A stretch of DNA of 64,000 nt from Methanosalsum zhilinae DSM 4017 (GTDB taxonomy: Archaea > Halobacteriota > Methanosarcinia > Methanosarcinales > Methanosarcinaceae), in assembly GCF_000217995.1 (NCBI RefSeq), contig NC_015676.1, positions 124,001 to 188,000 of the forward strand. Reading direction: 5' to 3'. The position numbers and the translations under genes are program-made. How positions within the stretch are numbered: the first letter of the stretch is position 1; each line of letters starts with the position of its first letter. Below are positions 45,574 through 55,132 of the stretch, in pieces. The notes under the pieces were generated by a model. The model ran no database searches and was not told the origin of the DNA. It worked only from the letters and a program-made list of their open reading frames with translations.

Positions 45574-48434
45574 GCAGGGAGCCTAACAGATATCAAAAAC
45601 AGCTCATTGAAGCTCTGGAAGGCATATACCTGGTAGATGCAGGACCTGGTACAGGGAAAACGTATACAATTTCCTTAAGGTATTCTCATATTCTGGAAAA
45701 CAGGGATGTTGAACCAGATGATATCCTGCTGATTACCTTCACTGAGAATGCAGCCCAGAACATGAAGGAGCGCATCATCAATACATGCAGTTGCGACCGC
45801 TCTGCGCTAAGGGATGCACCCATATCCACATTCCATGGACTGTGTAACCAAATTCTTAGAACACATGGTTTCGAGGCACCAGAGGTACTTGGTATTGATG
45901 AACGGATCTCATCCAACATTCAGGTAATTGAGAATGAAATTCTTGAAATGCAGGAGTTCGGGAATTTTATGACTATTTTCATGGATAGGTACCCCAATTA
46001 CCGGGATTATTATGCAAGCCTCTACCATGAGGGTGAGATGCTCAACCTGATCAGATCACTGGCTTCCAGAGGTATATTTCCAACCAGGGATGGCTGGTTT
46101 CAGGATTGTGAAAAAGAACTGGATGGTGATTATGAATGGTTCATAGATATATTCAGAAAGGCCAATGCTCCTATACCCGGCTCAAGAAGCATGAAACAGT
46201 CTGTTTTAAGAAAAGGTATGAATGATTATAAGAACAGATGTTTTTTACCCGGTGCTCCCAATTTTGACGATATCTGCGAGGATACTCAGGTATCTGAACA
46301 TCTTTCAATAAATGCGTTCAATGAAGATCGGGAAGAATTTAAAAATTTTGTTCATGATGTATATTTTCACTATATTGAATACATGCTTGGGAGAAATTAC
46401 ATAAATTTCAGTTTCATGCTAATGTTTGCGTATGTTCTGCTCTTTGAGAATCATGCCCTGCGGGAAAGAATACGGTACAGGTACATCATGATCGATGAAT
46501 TCCAGGATACCAATGAGATTCAGTTCAAGCTCTCCCTTCTTCTATGCAGGGGGAATCTGTGTGTTGTAGGGGACTGGAAACAGAGCATTTTCTCGTTTCA
46601 ACATGCATCTGTGAAAAATATTACAGAATTTGAACCAAGAATACTGAAATATATTGATGAACTCAATCTTGATCATAGGAGAATAGACTATAGCGTGGAT
46701 AATATCCGGCAGATCCACTTAATGGAAAATTATCGCTCAGCTCCTGAGATCATAGATTTCTCAGAAAGGGCACTGGTGGCAAAGGCGACCAAAGATGAGG
46801 ATCTGGACATCGATGCTGTACAGGCGAAAATAACACATCTGGAAGCTGCAGGAAACAGCGGACCTTCAGAGATCTGCTCATATGCATTTGATGATCAGAA
46901 AGAGGGTATACTATGGAAAATAAATGAATTAGTTAATAACCCTGATTATATTGTTCATGAGAATGGAAAAAGTCGTCTGGTTAAATATTGTGATATAGCA
47001 GTGCTTGTAAGGAAGCGAAAATTTGGAATGGAACTGCTCATTCTGGCAGAAAAACATGATATCCCTGTAGCCTATGAGGGAGGAATTGAACTGTTCAGCA
47101 CTCCAGCTTCCCTCCTATTGCTGGCATGGTTTCGAATACTGAAGAATATCAGCTCATCAAGGGGCTGGGCTGTGGTTCTGGAAAATGCAGGTTATTCTCT
47201 GGAAATGACCGGATCAATAATTGATGGAAAAGATTATCCTCAGGATATGCTGGAGTTTCACAGCCGACTAAGCAGTATGGATACTGCCGGTTCAATTGCC
47301 AGGACAGTATTTGATAAATATGGTCTTGACAGCACTATCACGGACAGAATAATAGATGTTCTTGAGTCCGTATCCGGTACCTCAAAAATGAATATTGGCC
47401 AGATAATCTCTTTTATGGAACAGAACATAGATAATGGCACAACCTATGATGTTGACAGCACGCGCAGAGGGGATGTGTTTCGTATCCAGACCATACACAG
47501 TGCCAAGGGACTGGAATATCCTGTTGTAATACTGCCTGATATGGATGTTCGCCATCAGGCCGGTAACAGCTCCATTGATTTCAGGGATCCCCTTGGACTA
47601 AGGCAGAAGAAGATATATTCATCTGATCCTTATCCTTTTATTTATGACAATTGGAGATATTATCTGCTTTCAAAAGTGGTTGATGCGGATTATGATGAAG
47701 AACGCAGATTACGTTATGTAGCCATAACAAGAGCACAGAATTACCTTTTCCTGACAACAGAATGTAAAAATCAATCACAGTTGTTCATAAATCTTGGAAC
47801 TGAACCTGTTGTCACAGAACCTGAAATTTTCCCTGTTCCAGTACAGGAATCTGATATCAATAGGCTGAAAGTGGATGGTGATGTACAGCCTGCACCTGTC
47901 AAGCTTTCCTGTCATAGTCTTATGAATATTGCACCATCTGCAGGAGAGGGAGGAAAGGGTATGGAATATGGAACTGCTGTTCACAGTTTTGCACAGAGAT
48001 ATGCATCTGATAAAACGGTGCGACCCAGAACCCCAGACGAGAATAATGTTAAGAAACTGCTTGATTCACTGGATGGTGAACTTATTTCTGAGATCGAGTG
48101 CATTCTCCCGATTGATCATGAAGGTAGACGTATCCTGTTTACAGGAATAATTGATCTGGTCCATATTCATGGGGATAGAGTTGATATCATTGACTACAAA
48201 ACTGACCGGAGCATGTCAAATCACGATGAGTATGTGAAGCAGTTGAGCCTTTATTATCATGTGCTTTCAGGAATCTATAAAGATAAGCGTGTTCAGGCAT
48301 ACATTTACTATACTGCAGAAGACAAACCTGTGCATATAGAACACTTGCTGACCATTGATGAGATAAAGGACCTGATCAATTCTCTGCCTTTGCTCAATAA
48401 CGATGCCAGATCCAGGATCCCAGATATGCATTGA
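45567..48434 (+). CDS. AddA-like UvrD/Rep helicase-nuclease
   Basis: 955 residues. Helicase motifs: QKQLIEAL, DAGPGTGKTYTISLRY, MIDEFQDTNEIQ, GDWKQSIFSFQHAS, ENYRSAPEI, TIHSAKGLEYPVVILPDM, YVAITRAQNYLFL. The C-terminal 180 residues are a RecB-type nuclease with MEYGTAVHSFAQRY and VDIIDYKTDRS. The start GTG lies inside the preceding gene. Together with the AddB-like partner it should unwind and trim DNA ends before recombination. Core copy, distinct from the accessory helicase at 1071. Confidence 0.85.
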   Translation: MVSREPNRYQKQLIEALEGIYLVDAGPGTGKTYTISLRYSHILENRDVEPDDILLITFTENAAQNMKERIINTCSCDRSALRDAPISTFHGLCNQILRTHGFEAPEVLGIDERISSNIQVIENEILEMQEFGNFMTIFMDRYPNYRDYYASLYHEGEMLNLIRSLASRGIFPTRDGWFQDCEKELDGDYEWFIDIFRKANAPIPGSRSMKQSVLRKGMNDYKNRCFLPGAPNFDDICEDTQVSEHLSINAFNEDREEFKNFVHDVYFHYIEYMLGRNYINFSFMLMFAYVLLFENHALRERIRYRYIMIDEFQDTNEIQFKLSLLLCRGNLCVVGDWKQSIFSFQHASVKNITEFEPRILKYIDELNLDHRRIDYSVDNIRQIHLMENYRSAPEIIDFSERALVAKATKDEDLDIDAVQAKITHLEAAGNSGPSEICSYAFDDQKEGILWKINELVNNPDYIVHENGKSRLVKYCDIAVLVRKRKFGMELLILAEKHDIPVAYEGGIELFSTPASLLLLAWFRILKNISSSRGWAVVLENAGYSLEMTGSIIDGKDYPQDMLEFHSRLSSMDTAGSIARTVFDKYGLDSTITDRIIDVLESVSGTSKMNIGQIISFMEQNIDNGTTYDVDSTRRGDVFRIQTIHSAKGLEYPVVILPDMDVRHQAGNSSIDFRDPLGLRQKKIYSSDPYPFIYDNWRYYLLSKVVDADYDEERRLRYVAITRAQNYLFLTTECKNQSQLFINLGTEPVVTEPEIFPVPVQESDINRLKVDGDVQPAPVKLSCHSLMNIAPSAGEGGKGMEYGTAVHSFAQRYASDKTVRPRTPDENNVKKLLDSLDGELISEIECILPIDHEGRRILFTGIIDLVHIHGDRVDIIDYKTDRSMSNHDEYVKQLSLYYHVLSGIYKDKRVQAYIYYTAEDKPVHIEHLLTIDEIKDLINSLPLLNNDARSRIPDMH

Positions 48435-48606
48435 AGGTATATGATTTCCTGCTATTATTGATGTATTGACTTCCGGTTACCACTCATCTGTCCCAAAATT
48501 TATGTAGGGCTATGTCCAATTTTGAATACCAATGATAAGAAACATTGTTAAGTATAAATTTTTAGAAAAACTGTGACATATTAGATGAATTGGTTGCTGA
48601 TTCAAT

Positions 48607-49851
48607 ATGGATATCTACAGAAAACTTCTGGTAATTCTGATTGTCCTGCTTATGCTGTTCGGGTTCATATTTGCCAACATTGCAGTAGCAGGAGAGAGAA
48701 CTCTTTTAAATTCTGGCTTTGTAAAGGATACTCTGGATGATGGTGAAATCCATTATTCTCTGCATGGCGAATTTGTGACCTTTCTGCAAGAACTTCCTGA
48801 AGAAGGAGAAGAGGAAATTCCTGAATTATTCCTGGAGGTAATGGAGGATGTCATATCACCTGATTTTATCCGGCAGGTCCTGCATTCAAATGTTGATGCC
48901 TTTTATGGATATATTGATGGTGAATCTGAAAAACTGCTGATCGATCTTCACCTGGACAGGATAGAGAACAGAACCGATGAAACTCTGAAGGACCGTTTTC
49001 TTGAAAATAATGTTTCGCAGATACTGAAATCACTTTCACAGAATAATGATGAAGATTTTGATGATGTTCTTCATGAGTATCAGGGTGTTGAATATACGGT
49101 ATCGATGATAGATACCATGCTTGAAGATGAATATTCATACAGTGAGACCATCAGTGAATACAGAAAGGAGCTTGAAGATGTTGTTCCAGAGGATGAGGTT
49201 GATTCTGTAATTGCCGATATACTGGATGATATTTCAGAAGCAGATACAGTAAATGAGGAGGATGTTCTGGCTGAGCAAATGAACAGACTGTTCTCAATAC
49301 CTCTTGAAAGCATGATATCAGAGACTGATTATGATCAGTTCAAACATGAAATGGATCAGCAGAGAACGCAAATTGCCCTTTCCTATTCATCAATGATGTT
49401 TGATGAGGTTGAAAGGGAGATCCCACACGGAATCGATATTTCTGAAGAGATCGATGATGAGGAGTTTGCATATATTGAAAATGCGCGCAATATCATTCAG
49501 ATGAGCTGGATGTTCATTATCGGTAGTTTGCTTGCTATAATCCTGTTAGCGTATCTGGTATGGACCATATCCCGTTCCCCTGCTGTACCTTCATTTGCTG
49601 TTGGAATTGCAGCCATTGCTGCAGGAATTGCAGGAGCTGTAGGATCATGGTCCGGTAAAAGGGTACTTGACAGTCTTCTGGAAGAGATTTCTGTTAATAC
49701 TCCACAGATAGTTCTGGAAACGATTGAAATATTTATGGTCAATATTATGGATGTGTTCCTGCTACAGTCAATAGCAATTGCTGCTATGGGTGCGGTATTT
49801 GTGACAATTTCACTGTACATTAAAAAAAGGACCAGTGGCCAAATTTTGTGA
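48607..49851 (+). CDS. Membrane protein with large acidic outer domain, unknown
   Basis: 414 residues. One hydrophobic segment near 8-30 (LLVILIVLLMLFGFIFANI), then about 270 acidic, Glu/Asp-rich helical residues, then three membrane helices in the last 110 residues (FIIGSLLAIILLAYLVW, VGIAAIAAGIAGAVG, IAAMGAVFVTISLY) and a basic end. The central part is probably outside the cell. Family not recognised. A TATA-like AAGTATAAAT lies about 60 bases before the ATG. Confidence 0.75.
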   Translation: MDIYRKLLVILIVLLMLFGFIFANIAVAGERTLLNSGFVKDTLDDGEIHYSLHGEFVTFLQELPEEGEEEIPELFLEVMEDVISPDFIRQVLHSNVDAFYGYIDGESEKLLIDLHLDRIENRTDETLKDRFLENNVSQILKSLSQNNDEDFDDVLHEYQGVEYTVSMIDTMLEDEYSYSETISEYRKELEDVVPEDEVDSVIADILDDISEADTVNEEDVLAEQMNRLFSIPLESMISETDYDQFKHEMDQQRTQIALSYSSMMFDEVEREIPHGIDISEEIDDEEFAYIENARNIIQMSWMFIIGSLLAIILLAYLVWTISRSPAVPSFAVGIAAIAAGIAGAVGSWSGKRVLDSLLEEISVNTPQIVLETIEIFMVNIMDVFLLQSIAIAAMGAVFVTISLYIKKRTSGQIL

Positions 49852-49895
49852 AAGCCCCAGACGATCCTGAAACATGCTGGAAATGGATTAAATTA

Positions 49896-50195
49896 TCAAT
49901 TGATTTTTACCTTTACTTCTGAAGATGCTTCCTGATACGGTACAGATACGTACAGCCTGCCATTTGAAAATTGAGCCACTGCCCTGTCAGCAATTACAGG
50001 ACAGCATGTAAGATATGATGCAGCGTATTTTAGATTCCTTTTGATGGCCCTTACTGAAAAGCTGTCAGGCCGCATCTTGAAAACAATATCTTCTTTCTGT
50101 ACACCTGGAAGATCGATCTCAATATGCAGGTTCCTGCCACTATCATCGGTACACGTATATACAAAAGGTGATTTGATTATACCCTCATTTACCAT
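49896..50195 (-). CDS. Hsp20/alpha-crystallin-like small protein, copy 1
   Basis: 99 residues. IEIDLPGVQKEDIVFKM matches the start of the alpha-crystallin domain, and NGRLYVSVPY its end strand. Two adjacent Cys (LTCCPV) and a Cys in YTCTDDSG are shared with copy 2. It is shorter than normal Hsp20, lacking long N- and C-terminal arms, so its assembly and function may differ. GGTGA lies 8 bases before the ATG. Confidence 0.7.
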   Translation of the reverse strand: MVNEGIIKSPFVYTCTDDSGRNLHIEIDLPGVQKEDIVFKMRPDSFSVRAIKRNLKYAASYLTCCPVIADRAVAQFSNGRLYVSVPYQEASSEVKVKIN

Positions 50196-50237
50196 CAGGC
50201 TTCACCAGGTACTTATTTTGCACTACATTAGATATGT

Positions 50238-50537
50238 TCATTTGATATCCACATCTACTTCCTCATGAGCTTCCTCATAAGGGACTGTTGCAAGCAGCAT
50301 GCCATTATCATAGGCTGCGGTGGCTTTATCCGGAACTACAGGACAGCACAATGTGTATGTACCCATATACTCTATATCATCCTCCCTGTTATGTGCCCTG
50401 ACTGAAAATCCCATTTCAGTCATCTTGAACTGAATATCCTCTTTCTCTACTCCAGGCAGATCGATCTCTATGTTCAGCAGTTTTCCATCGTCACTTATAC
50501 ATGTAAATACACAGGGTGCTACTCTTGATTTCACCAT
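50238..50537 (-). CDS. Hsp20/alpha-crystallin-like small protein, copy 2
   Basis: 99 residues, a tandem paralogue of the preceding entry: IEIDLPGVEKEDIQFKM, TLCCPVV and NGMLLATVPY occupy the same positions. The gap between the two genes is 42 bases, so they are probably one transcript. The conserved CC pair suggests metal or redox sensitivity; this is inference. Confidence 0.7.
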   Translation of the reverse strand: MVKSRVAPCVFTCISDDGKLLNIEIDLPGVEKEDIQFKMTEMGFSVRAHNREDDIEYMGTYTLCCPVVPDKATAAYDNGMLLATVPYEEAHEEVDVDIK

Positions 50538-50637
50538 TTATTACTTACCCCCATAATCTAAATGGTTGATTGCTTATTTAGTAGTTATGGAACAAAATAC
50601 CGAATAAGCATTATCACTGGCAAATGAAAATGAGAAA

Positions 50638-50913
50638 TTAATCCCTGCTTCGTGCAAGTGAATAATCGGAATATACTTTCAAAAATTCTTCATCAACCTG
50701 GAGAAGTACGGTTTCAAACATTGCTACATGTATTTTTTCTTCTCTGGCAATGTCCAGTAATACTTCTTTTATATCCTCATCATCGGTAAGGTCTGCCATC
50801 TGTTCGTACAGGTTTATTGCATCCAGTTCCGCAATCATGGCAGCTCTCATTATTTCCTTATCAATGTTTTTAAATTCTACATTTTCGATCTGTATTGGTA
50901 TTTCTGATAGCAA
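50638..50913 (-). CDS. Encapsulated-ferritin-like small protein, copy 1
   Basis: About 91 residues. The two-helix ferritin-like motif AAMIAELDAINLYEQMADLT plus DIAREEKIHVAMFE carries the Glu, Glu and His of encapsulin-associated ferritins. The start is set at TTG 50913 (MLSEIPIQ): GGTGAG lies four bases before it and it aligns with the start of copy 2, whereas the upstream GTG codons overlap that site. It probably oxidises and binds iron as a decamer-type assembly. No encapsulin gene is in the window. Confidence 0.75.
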   Translation of the reverse strand: MLSEIPIQIENVEFKNIDKEIMRAAMIAELDAINLYEQMADLTDDEDIKEVLLDIAREEKIHVAMFETVLLQVDEEFLKVYSDYSLARSRD

Positions 50914-51063
50914 TATTCTCACCACTCTTATTCATTATTTTCCCGGTAATCAAGTGTCCTGATTAACCCAATTGATGCAAATTAAGAATTGTCTGAATCA
51001 TGACTGCTTGAATTCAGGATACACTAATAATTATTTAATTCAGAGTTTATTCTTCAAAACGGA

Positions 51064-51351
51064 TCATTTTTTGAGAATATCCTCTTCAACTTCGCTTTTA
51101 CCGGCCTCCAGTTCTTCTTCCTGTTCCTGATCCTCTCTTAGCAACATTGTCTGGAATTCCCCTACATGAGTTTTTTCTTCCTTTGCAACATCAAGGAGAA
51201 CATCCTTGAGATTCTGGTTGTCAGTAAGGTCTGCCATCTGTTCATACAGGTTTATTGCATCCAGTTCTGCAATTATGGCAGCACGAAGTATTTCTTTGTT
51301 GATATCATCTTTCTTAACTTTTGATAGATTTATAGGAATCTTGGATAGCAT
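51064..51351 (-). CDS. Encapsulated-ferritin-like small protein, copy 2
   Basis: 95 residues: MLSKIPINL, then AAIIAELDAINLYEQMADLT and DVAKEEKTHVGEFQTML with the ferroxidase Glu/His set, and a long acidic C-terminal tail (Glu-rich, ending EEDILKK). It is a paralogue of the gene at 50638. GAGGTG precedes the ATG. The acidic tail is absent from copy 1 and could guide iron or packaging. Confidence 0.75.
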   Translation of the reverse strand: MLSKIPINLSKVKKDDINKEILRAAIIAELDAINLYEQMADLTDNQNLKDVLLDVAKEEKTHVGEFQTMLLREDQEQEEELEAGKSEVEEDILKK

Positions 51352-51481
51352 AGTCTCACACCTCTTCTGATTCGGTACTCTTGATACGACCTTTAAAGCA
51401 ACTCCCAGTTAAAAAGGCTGTATTTAACCCTATTATCATTTCTTTTGTTTTAGTATTTATAGGTTTGCGGATAACTAAGAG

Positions 51482-51867
51482 TCATTTTTTCTTAAAATCC
51501 AGTGAAAGTGAATTTATGCAGTATCTTTTACCCGTGGGTGGGGGGCCATCGTCAAATACATGTCCAAGATGGCTTTTGCATCTGCTGCACACAACTTCGG
51601 TACGTCTCATCATATAGCTTGTATCCTCTTCCAGAGATACCTTCTTTTCAGATAATGGAGCATTGAAACTGGGCCATCCTGTACCTGAGTCAAACTTGCT
51701 TTCTGAGTCAAAAAGTTCCTGACCACAGGCAGAGCAGGTGTATATCCCCTTTTCTTTATGATCTACATATTCCCCACTAAAAGGCGGTTCTGTTTTTTTC
51801 TTCTCAGCACATCATACTGGTCTGGAGTAAGGACCTTTTTCCACTCCTCTTCAGATTTTTCTTGCAA
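51482..51867 (-). pseudogene. msrB: Peptide-methionine (R)-S-oxide reductase, frameshifted as sequenced
   Basis: From TTG 51867 (after AGGGGGAT) the frame reads EEEWKKVLTPDQYDVLRRKK; after an A7 run (51793-51799) it continues one base over as TEPPFSGEYVDHKEKGIYTCSACG in pieces, then FDSGTGWPSFNAPL, the two zinc CxxC sites (CSACG and CSRCKSHLGHVFDDG), and the catalytic YCINSLSLDF. All family motifs are present across the two frames. It repairs methionine-R-sulfoxide. No other damage is seen, so a one-base sequence error is likely. Confidence 0.85.
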
Positions 51868-51983
51868 TCTATATCCCCCTGCTATATATGTCAGTTACAA
51901 TAATATCCTTTTTGGTCTGGTGTAATCTATATATCCGGGAAACTTGTAATCTTATTTCAGATTCAACACAATGTGGGATATTT

Positions 51984-52229
51984 ATGGAGAGGGCCAATAA
52001 CTGGAGAAATAAATATGGACGTTATTCCGGGATATGTGCATCCTATCATCATTCAAAAGGATGTATTTGCAGGAACTGCCCAACATATCCGCAGGACGAA
52101 GGATTCATGTACTGTGCAAAGGGTCCCAGTGATGCAGCAGGACGTAAAAATGGCTGCATGTGTCCGGAATGTATTGTATACGATAAGTTTAAATTAGAAG
52201 GCAGATACTTCTGTCAGGATAGAAAATAG
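51984..52229 (+). CDS. Cys-rich protein of the DUF2769 type
   Basis: About 81 residues with CICRNCPTY, MYCAKGPSD, GCMCPECIVYDKF and YFCQ, the Cys pattern of DUF2769 proteins common in methanogens; probably metal-binding. The start is uncertain. In this frame ATG 51984 has no good ribosome binding site, while ATG 52014 in the next frame sits six bases after GGAGA and would give MDVIPGYVHPIIIQK, leading into GCICRNCP if one A were added to the A4 run near 52056. A further homopolymer shift is therefore possible. Confidence 0.65.
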   Translation: MERANNWRNKYGRYSGICASYHHSKGCICRNCPTYPQDEGFMYCAKGPSDAAGRKNGCMCPECIVYDKFKLEGRYFCQDRK

Positions 52230-52244
52230 ATTTGAGGAGATATT

Positions 52245-52415
52245 ATGGAGGATCTGAGAAAATTGCAGGATATGATGGAAAAAATGAAACCTTTTGAAGT
52301 TGGTGAATATGTTCAGGAGAACTACCCAGATAATCCGGAACTCTGGTCGGGCTCAAAAAAAATTGTTGTACGCAAGATCATCAATTTTGAAAGGGACAGA
52401 ATGGAAGGCAAGTAA
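52245..52415 (+). CDS. Small hypothetical protein, 56 residues
   Basis: ATG at 52245 is preceded by GAGGAG six bases upstream. The protein begins MEDLRKLQDMMEKMKPFEV and ends RDRMEGK, mixed charge and helical. It lies 15 bases after the DUF2769 gene and is probably co-transcribed. Family unknown. Confidence 0.6.
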   Translation: MEDLRKLQDMMEKMKPFEVGEYVQENYPDNPELWSGSKKIVVRKIINFERDRMEGK

Positions 52416-52444
52416 AGAAAGTTGTTTCCATACCTTTAGAATCT

Positions 52445-53053
52445 TTAAGCTCTGTTCACGAATACAAGGTTTGCTCTGTCAAGCTCTGTTCCTTCCAGAT
52501 TGGCATTGCTCATGTCGGTCATTACAAAGTTGGTACCATCAATTCTTGCATGGCTCAGGTCTGCATAACTCATATCTGCCATAACAATATTTGCACCCCT
52601 TATATCTGCGCCTGAAAAATTTGTATGGCTGATATCAACCATTATGAAATTTGAACCTGCAAGATTTGTACCACTGAAATTAGCATGACTTAAATCCTGA
52701 AAAATATAATTTCCTGATACTGCCATATCAGGCCCGCCTGTAATTATTGATGGAATGAAGGCTGGTAAGAATGATGGTGTAGTACCTGCATTGATCCATG
52801 CTGCAATTATCAGAATTGCAATGATCACTGTCTCAGTTATGTACAGGGCATATGCCAGAAATCCTGATCTCACATGATTTGCAATTATGTCTATACCTGC
52901 AATAATGAATATCGCAGGCCAGAATTTCCACAGGGTCCACCAGAATCCTCCTGGAAGCATTGCCAGGTTGTTCAGCAGTAACAATATGCCGGCTACGATC
53001 AGTATTAGAGGACCGATTATGCCAGATCTGTACTTCATGATCTCATCCACCAC
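52445..53053 (-). CDS. Membrane protein with pentapeptide repeats
   Basis: 202 residues. The N-terminal 110 residues hold about four membrane helices of the LiaF/DUF5668 type (GPLILIVAGILLLLNN, WKFWPAIFIIAGIDII). The C-terminal 80 are about 14 pentapeptide repeats (pattern A(D/N)(L/F)xG, for example NFSGTNLAGSNF), predicted to form a right-handed beta helix. It overlaps the PspC gene by 11 bases and is co-translated. Probably an envelope-stress membrane protein. Confidence 0.8.
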   Translation of the reverse strand: MVDEIMKYRSGIIGPLILIVAGILLLLNNLAMLPGGFWWTLWKFWPAIFIIAGIDIIANHVRSGFLAYALYITETVIIAILIIAAWINAGTTPSFLPAFIPSIITGGPDMAVSGNYIFQDLSHANFSGTNLAGSNFIMVDISHTNFSGADIRGANIVMADMSYADLSHARIDGTNFVMTDMSNANLEGTELDRANLVFVNRA

Positions 53054-53555
53054 GCCTTACAAGTATCCATATGCCAATAAATACTATCAATAAAGGCCAC
53101 AGAATATTCCAGCTAAGCCACCAGAATATATCTATCCTGTCCAATATAAGAAAAACACCGATCAGTATAAGTCCTATTCCAATCCATGCTGGCCCTTCGT
53201 CCCTTTGACTATCTTTGCCCGCATTCTCATGATCCTGCTTTCTGTGCTCTTCTGGAGTTTCAGCTTTTTCATATTCCTGTTCTGTATTTTCCTGACCACC
53301 TTCAGTACGCTCATCATCACTTTCCGGCAGTCCTTCTTTTTCAGGCTGATACTTGCGTACATTGGTTTTTTCTTCAGGTACAATTATTGCCATGGCTATA
53401 TATATCAGGATTCCAAGCCCGTCTATCAGGATAGCTACAATAAAAATCAATCTTACTACAGTTGAATCGATGTCAAAGTATTTCCCAAGACCTCCACAAA
53501 CACCGGCAATCATGCGATCATCCCGGCTGCGGGTCAATTTTTTCTGGTTATCCAT
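53043..53555 (-). CDS. PspC-domain membrane protein
   Basis: 170 residues. The N-terminal PspC domain reads LTRSRDDRMIAGVCGGLGKYFDID with a following membrane helix; a charged linker rich in Glu (about 80-130) follows, then a C-terminal hairpin of two membrane helices (WIGIGLILIGVFLIL, LLIVFIGIWILV). Phage-shock type protein, first gene of the two-gene unit with the pentapeptide protein. Confidence 0.9.
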   Translation of the reverse strand: MDNQKKLTRSRDDRMIAGVCGGLGKYFDIDSTVVRLIFIVAILIDGLGILIYIAMAIIVPEEKTNVRKYQPEKEGLPESDDERTEGGQENTEQEYEKAETPEEHRKQDHENAGKDSQRDEGPAWIGIGLILIGVFLILDRIDIFWWLSWNILWPLLIVFIGIWILVRRGG

Positions 53556-53618
53556 AATATTCCCCTTAAAATAGTGTCTGTTCTATTGTTGATAGTTACT
53601 ATACCCGACTATTTAAAT

Positions 53619-54746
53619 TCATACCTCGTCAGTACATGTTTTTCTGTAGCTGCGCATATAGGTGGCATATATTATCAAACATGCAAGTATTGCTGCAGAA
53701 ATTGCCTTCACTTCAGCAGGCAAAAGGTCACTGGCGCTTCCTACAATGGCCGTTGCTTCAATCCCCATCCTGAAATAGATGTAGTCAAGTAAAAGCCCGA
53801 AGATAATAGAGCATATTGCAATAACTGAAATATAGATCATTGCAGTTCTTGTTCCAAGAAATTTTGCTACCATTGTGATGGTTGCTGCATTGGTTGCCGG
53901 ACCTGCAAGAAGGAATACAAAGGCAGCACCGGGACTTACTCCTGCAACAATGAATGCGGCTGCAAGAGGTGTTGAAGCTGTTGCACAGATATATAGCGGA
54001 ATACCGATAACAAGCATGATTAACATTGAAGCCACACCACCTCCCAGGTATGCCTGCACAATTTCAGAAGGCATTATATATGTTATCATACCGGCCAGAA
54101 TTATTCCGATAATAAGCCACTTTGAAATATCTGCTACCAGATCGATGTAGGCATACCTTGCACCCCGTCCAAGTTTCTGGTGAAGTGTTTCACGATCCTG
54201 GATGCTGCAGCATTCGTCTTCACATGAACAGGAATTTTGAACATCTTCAGTTATCGAAGATGTGGGCGACGTATCGAGTATCTGCCTGGATGTGGGAACT
54301 GGTTTATCCTTTTCCAGAAGATTATCTGCAATACCTGCGGCAGAGGCAGTGATAAATGTAGCAATTGGCCGGAAGATTGTCATGATAGGGTCCAGCAGGG
54401 CATAGGTTATTGATATCGAATCCACTCCTGTTTCTGGCGTGGAGATCAAAAAAGAAAGTGTTGCACCTTTTGTAGCACCTCTTCTTCTAAGAGAGAGTGC
54501 TGCAGGAACAACACCACAGGAACAGAGAGGCAGTGGGACTCCTGCAACTGATGCATTGAGTACTGATCTCACCCTGCCTGCCGATGATCCCAGATATTGA
54601 ATGATCTTTTCATCAGGAAGGAATATCTTTAGAAGACCAGCCACTGCAAATCCCAGAAGTAGATACGGAGCTGCTTCTGCAAAGATGTTCAGCGATTCAA
54701 TTGCGCTACCATATATAAATGAGATAAGGAAATCAAAGTATGTCAC
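53619..54746 (-). CDS. DUF318-type permease
   Basis: 375 residues with about nine membrane helices. Conserved features: PLCSCGVVPAALSLRRRGATKGATLSFLISTPETG and the repeat with CATASTPLAAAFIVAGVSPGAAFVFLLAGPATN. A cytosolic loop has a Cys cluster (NSCSCEDECCS) that could bind metal. It probably moves metal ions or arsenic/thiol compounds across the membrane. It overlaps the ArsR regulator by ATGA, so expression is metal-controlled by inference. Confidence 0.85.
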   Translation of the reverse strand: MTYFDFLISFIYGSAIESLNIFAEAAPYLLLGFAVAGLLKIFLPDEKIIQYLGSSAGRVRSVLNASVAGVPLPLCSCGVVPAALSLRRRGATKGATLSFLISTPETGVDSISITYALLDPIMTIFRPIATFITASAAGIADNLLEKDKPVPTSRQILDTSPTSSITEDVQNSCSCEDECCSIQDRETLHQKLGRGARYAYIDLVADISKWLIIGIILAGMITYIMPSEIVQAYLGGGVASMLIMLVIGIPLYICATASTPLAAAFIVAGVSPGAAFVFLLAGPATNAATITMVAKFLGTRTAMIYISVIAICSIIFGLLLDYIYFRMGIEATAIVGSASDLLPAEVKAISAAILACLIIYATYMRSYRKTCTDEV

Positions 54747-55093
54747 CTGCTCCTCTCCTCTGCATACTTTCTGCAGATCTGCATCATTTTTCTGATTTCC
54801 TCATCGTGAATAAAATAGATTGCAAATCTTCCTTCACGCTTTACGCCTACAATACCCGCATTCTTCATGATACTCAGGCTGTGTGAAATGGCAGACTGGG
54901 TAACATCCAGTCCGGCTTCAAGCTCACAGACACACATCTGCTTTTGTGAAAGAAGGAATAGTATCCTGAGTCTGGTATCTGACTGGAGAATATGGAATAT
55001 GGTAACCATTCTGTCAAGTGCTTCGTTTCCTGGTATGTGTGATACCATTTCATTGATCAGTTTTCTGTCAATTCTTTCGCATGAAACAGACAT
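54743..55093 (-). CDS. ArsR-family metal-responsive repressor
   Basis: 116 residues, winged helix with LFLLSQKQMCVCELEAGLDVTQSAISHSLSIMKNAGIV in pieces; the motif CVCEL is the As/Cd-binding ELCVC-type site at the recognition helix. The C-terminal helix has another Cys (MQICRKY). It should bind the promoter upstream of itself and release on metal. First gene of the operon with the permease. Confidence 0.9.
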   Translation of the reverse strand: MSVSCERIDRKLINEMVSHIPGNEALDRMVTIFHILQSDTRLRILFLLSQKQMCVCELEAGLDVTQSAISHSLSIMKNAGIVGVKREGRFAIYFIHDEEIRKMMQICRKYAEERSR

Positions 55094-55132
55094 ATATGAA
55101 CATATGATAATATATTCATATATAATTTTCTT

